In this document: positions 32,392 through 34,237 of the stretch, in pieces
Layout: each line of letters starts with the position of its first letter
Position numbering within the stretch: position 1 is the first letter of the stretch
NCBI GenBank assembly: GCA_013216015.1
Contig: JABSOI010000005.1
Location: forward strand, 1 to 34,237
Direction of reading: 5' to 3'
Length of the DNA stretch: 34,237 bases
Origin: Alteromonadaceae bacterium
GTDB lineage: Bacteria > Pseudomonadota > Gammaproteobacteria > Enterobacterales > Alteromonadaceae
The notes under the pieces: model-generated
What the model saw: only the letters and a program-made list of their open reading frames with translations
Database searches by the model: none
What the model was told of the DNA's origin: nothing
Position numbers and translations under genes: made by a program

Positions 32392-32997
32392 TTATAAAAA
32401 CATCAGGTATAAAGCAACGATAACCAATATTCCCCCGGTTAAGATATTAAAAATTCGCAACTTTCTGGTATCAGACAAAACGGGGGCAATTCTGGATCCG
32501 GCTAATGCCCAGCTGCCGACAGAGATATAACAAATAATAAAGTAAAGACTGACAAATAACGTTAATTCATTTAGCGCTTGAAAGTTAAAGGCAGTTACAC
32601 CAGAAATACAAGCAATCCATGCTTTTGGATTAAGCCATTGCAATATAAAACCATGAAAAAACGATGATGACAGATCTGTGTTTTGGGTTTTGATCTCTGA
32701 GTTCGACGTTATAATTTTAAACCCTGTATAAGCAATAAACAGAGCGCCAGCGTATTTTAACAGCAGAAAAAACTGTGAAGTATAGGAGGATGCTTTTTCC
32801 AGGCCCGAACCTAAACCATTTATACCTAAACCCACAGCAAAAAGTAATATCGAAAAGCCTATGGTTGCGCCAGATACAAATGGCATAGCTCGTCTAAAAC
32901 CGTAGTTAACACCTGTAGAGAGCGCTATCATATTGACGGGCCCGGGCGAAATAGACATAGATAATGAAAATAAACACATAGCAAAAATTAAAGACAC
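32392..32997 (-). CDS. LysE-family amino-acid exporter
   Basis: A 201-aa inner-membrane exporter of the LysE/RhtB family with six hydrophobic helices. The N-terminal SISPGPVNMIALSTGVNYGFRRAMPFVSG is the family signature, and FKIITSNSEI and FILQWLNPKAWIACISG are the next conserved blocks. It pumps an amino acid or related compound out of the cell; the substrate is unknown. Divergent from the LysR gene, the usual arrangement for a regulator controlling its exporter. Confidence 0.9.
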   Translation of the reverse strand: MSLIFAMCLFSLSMSISPGPVNMIALSTGVNYGFRRAMPFVSGATIGFSILLFAVGLGINGLGSGLEKASSYTSQFFLLLKYAGALFIAYTGFKIITSNSEIKTQNTDLSSSFFHGFILQWLNPKAWIACISGVTAFNFQALNELTLFVSLYFIICYISVGSWALAGSRIAPVLSDTRKLRIFNILTGGILVIVALYLMFL

Positions 32998-33124
32998 AGG
33001 TATTCCTTTTTTTCAGTGTGTACCGTTAGTACACTTCATACAAATAGTTTAATCGTTTGTCTTATGTTTTAGTAGATGCTTTAATTGGGATTATTTGTTT
33101 GGCCTGGTGATATAATAACCATGG

Positions 33125-33167
33125 GCTAATAACTAAGCGCTAATAACTAAGCGCTAATAACTGAAGC
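33125..33167. repeat. 14-bp tandem repeat in the LysE/LysR divergent region
   Basis: GCTAATAACTAAGC is present at 33125-33138 and 33139-33152, then a partial third copy with an inserted G (GCTAATAACTGAAGC) at 33153-33167. It lies 66 bp before the LysR start. It could be an operator array for the LysR protein or a neutral duplication. Confidence 0.75.
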
Positions 33168-33233
33168 TTAGATCACCAAGAGCCCATAGCCTGAATAAGC
33201 ACTATAAACTCAATAAACAGTACAGAAGGTATT

Positions 33234-34112
33234 ATGATTGATGATTTGAGAGCTATTGCAATTTTTGCAGAGACAATAAGGCAAGGGTCATTCCGGGGAG
33301 CAGCAAAAGTGCTGGGGCTTTCTCCGTCTGTTATCAGTCATCATGTTTGTGCGTTGGAAAAAAAGATTGGTAATGCACTTATTTATCGTTCTACACGAAA
33401 ACTGTCTTTAACCAATGAAGGTGAGGCTTTATATCGTCACGCGTTACAAATGCTGGAACATGCTCAAACAGGTTTAAGTAAAGCAACACCAAGTGATATT
33501 GAACCTATGGGAAAATTGTCTTTATCAATACCTTTATTTTTGTCCCGTTCAATATTTTCAAAAAAAATTGCTAACTTTATTGAACGTTATCCGAAGCTTG
33601 AGCTAAACATTAACAGTACAGATGAACGTCAAAATATCATAGAAAAGGGTATAGATTTAGCGATACGAGCAGGCAAAATGGATGACAGCTCTTTAAAGAC
33701 CAAACACCTGGGTTACATACAAAAAAAACTGGTTTGCACTCCAGGTTATTTCAGACAACAACCCACCCCTAAATCGCCTGAAGATCTATCTTCATGGCAT
33801 TGGATCAAATTAGCCATGATATCGAGCACCAGATCTCTTGTTGATAAAAATGGTAAAAAACTTACCCTCTCGTATAAAAGCCAGGTTACGGTGAACAGTG
33901 TCGATCTTATGACTGAATTTTGTAAAAATGGCCTGGGATTGGCGACACCACCAGATTTTATGGTAAATAAAGCCATTGAAACAGGGGAGTTAATTGAAGT
34001 TTTTCCCGAATGGAAAGTAACACCTATTTCTCTCAGTGCTGTGTGGCCTGAGAATGTATCTTTGAATAGTAATGCTCGAATATTTTTAGATCATTTATTT
34101 ATCGAGGTTTGA
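33234..34112 (+). CDS. LysR-family transcription regulator
   Basis: A 292-aa regulator. N-terminal winged helix-turn-helix 3-62 (FAETIRQGSFRGAAKVLGLS ... ISHHVCALEKKIG ... RSTRKLSLTNEGEAL), a linker helix, and a two-lobed effector-binding domain about 88-290 (KLSLSIPLFLSRSIFSKKI; GIDLAIRAGKMDDSSL; FCKNGLGLATPPDFM). Complete and of normal length. It is divergent from the LysE exporter with 236 bp between, so probably controls it in response to the exported amino acid. The DSSLKTKHLGYIQKKLVCTP segment is typical of the CrgA-like subgroup. Confidence 0.92.
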   Translation: MIDDLRAIAIFAETIRQGSFRGAAKVLGLSPSVISHHVCALEKKIGNALIYRSTRKLSLTNEGEALYRHALQMLEHAQTGLSKATPSDIEPMGKLSLSIPLFLSRSIFSKKIANFIERYPKLELNINSTDERQNIIEKGIDLAIRAGKMDDSSLKTKHLGYIQKKLVCTPGYFRQQPTPKSPEDLSSWHWIKLAMISSTRSLVDKNGKKLTLSYKSQVTVNSVDLMTEFCKNGLGLATPPDFMVNKAIETGELIEVFPEWKVTPISLSAVWPENVSLNSNARIFLDHLFIEV

Positions 34113-34119
34113 ATTACTT

Positions 34120-34237
34120 ATACCAATCGCACTAAATAAGTGATCATCTTCAGATGCTCTAAATCACCATTAGCTGCGTTGCCTTCAATCCCAATAGCCA
34201 GCTTATGTGGACTCCCCCCTGTCAACAACAAAAAACG
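34120..34237. mobile_element. Second copy of the MITE-like element (cut by the window end)
   Basis: 34120-34181 matches 13450-13511 almost base for base (ATACCAATCGCACTAAATAA..., then AAATCACCATTAGCTGCGTTG), preceded by TTA as in the first copy. After 34181 the sequence jumps to the part matching 13611 onward (CCTTCAATC... GCCAGCT). The 99 bp at 13512-13610 of copy one are therefore missing here. The right end is outside the window. Confidence 0.72.

Overview
The window is A+T-rich DNA that looks like the chromosome of a marine gammaproteobacterium of the order Alteromonadales, most like the Colwellia/Thalassotalea group. That placement is inference. It rests on the low GC, the EfpL (YeiP) protein, the DUF3019/MipA/two-component operon, the PEP-CTERM pair, the B12 uptake operon with its riboswitch, and the dispersed palindromic repeats. 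No rRNA or complete tRNA gene is present, so the genus cannot be fixed from the sequence.

Layout. 1-3194 is an integration-scar region. It holds a 3' half of a tRNA-Arg(CCU)-like gene (375-424), a tyrosine integrase on the minus strand, and GTACACACAA iterons with hairpins upstream of the integrase. 3195-4721 is an exported amidase. 5089-9257 is a PEP-CTERM pair: a PrsT-like TPR protein, then a PEP-CTERM-anchored surface protein behind a good sigma-54 promoter. 9470-13129 carries efpL, a GST gene whose coding homology runs upstream of any usable start codon, a GNAT acetyltransferase and an FAD-dependent amine oxidase. 13130-13930 holds a terminator and a MITE-like element; part of a second copy lies at the right edge of the window. 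13931-17460 (minus) encodes an Ig-like repeat lipoprotein and a 2-hydroxyacid dehydrogenase.

17944-23663 (minus) is a cobalamin module. btuD, btuC, cobO and btuF come first in transcription order, with overlaps between btuD/btuC and btuC/cobO. A complete cobalamin riboswitch follows, in front of the receptor btuB. Together these import B12 across both membranes and adenosylate it. 24251-27911 (minus) carries an M13 metallopeptidase lipoprotein and a fused ThrE-type exporter.

27999-32354 (plus) reads as one co-oriented block: a small two-helix membrane protein that ends inside a (AACTT)12 repeat, an orphan lspA paralogue, a MipA/OmpV outer-membrane protein, a DUF3019 protein, an OmpR-type regulator and a histidine kinase. 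A 28-codon Asp-rich frame lies between regulator and kinase. The window ends with a divergent LysE exporter/LysR regulator pair.

The parts most worth a second look are the simple-sequence repeats just upstream of two genes, the triplicated start-codon repeat and sigma-54 promoter of the PEP-CTERM gene, the damaged 5' end of the GST gene, the MITE family, and the lspA/MipA/DUF3019/two-component block with its acidic micro-ORF. I see no CRISPR array, no intact insertion sequence and no recognisable anti-phage system.
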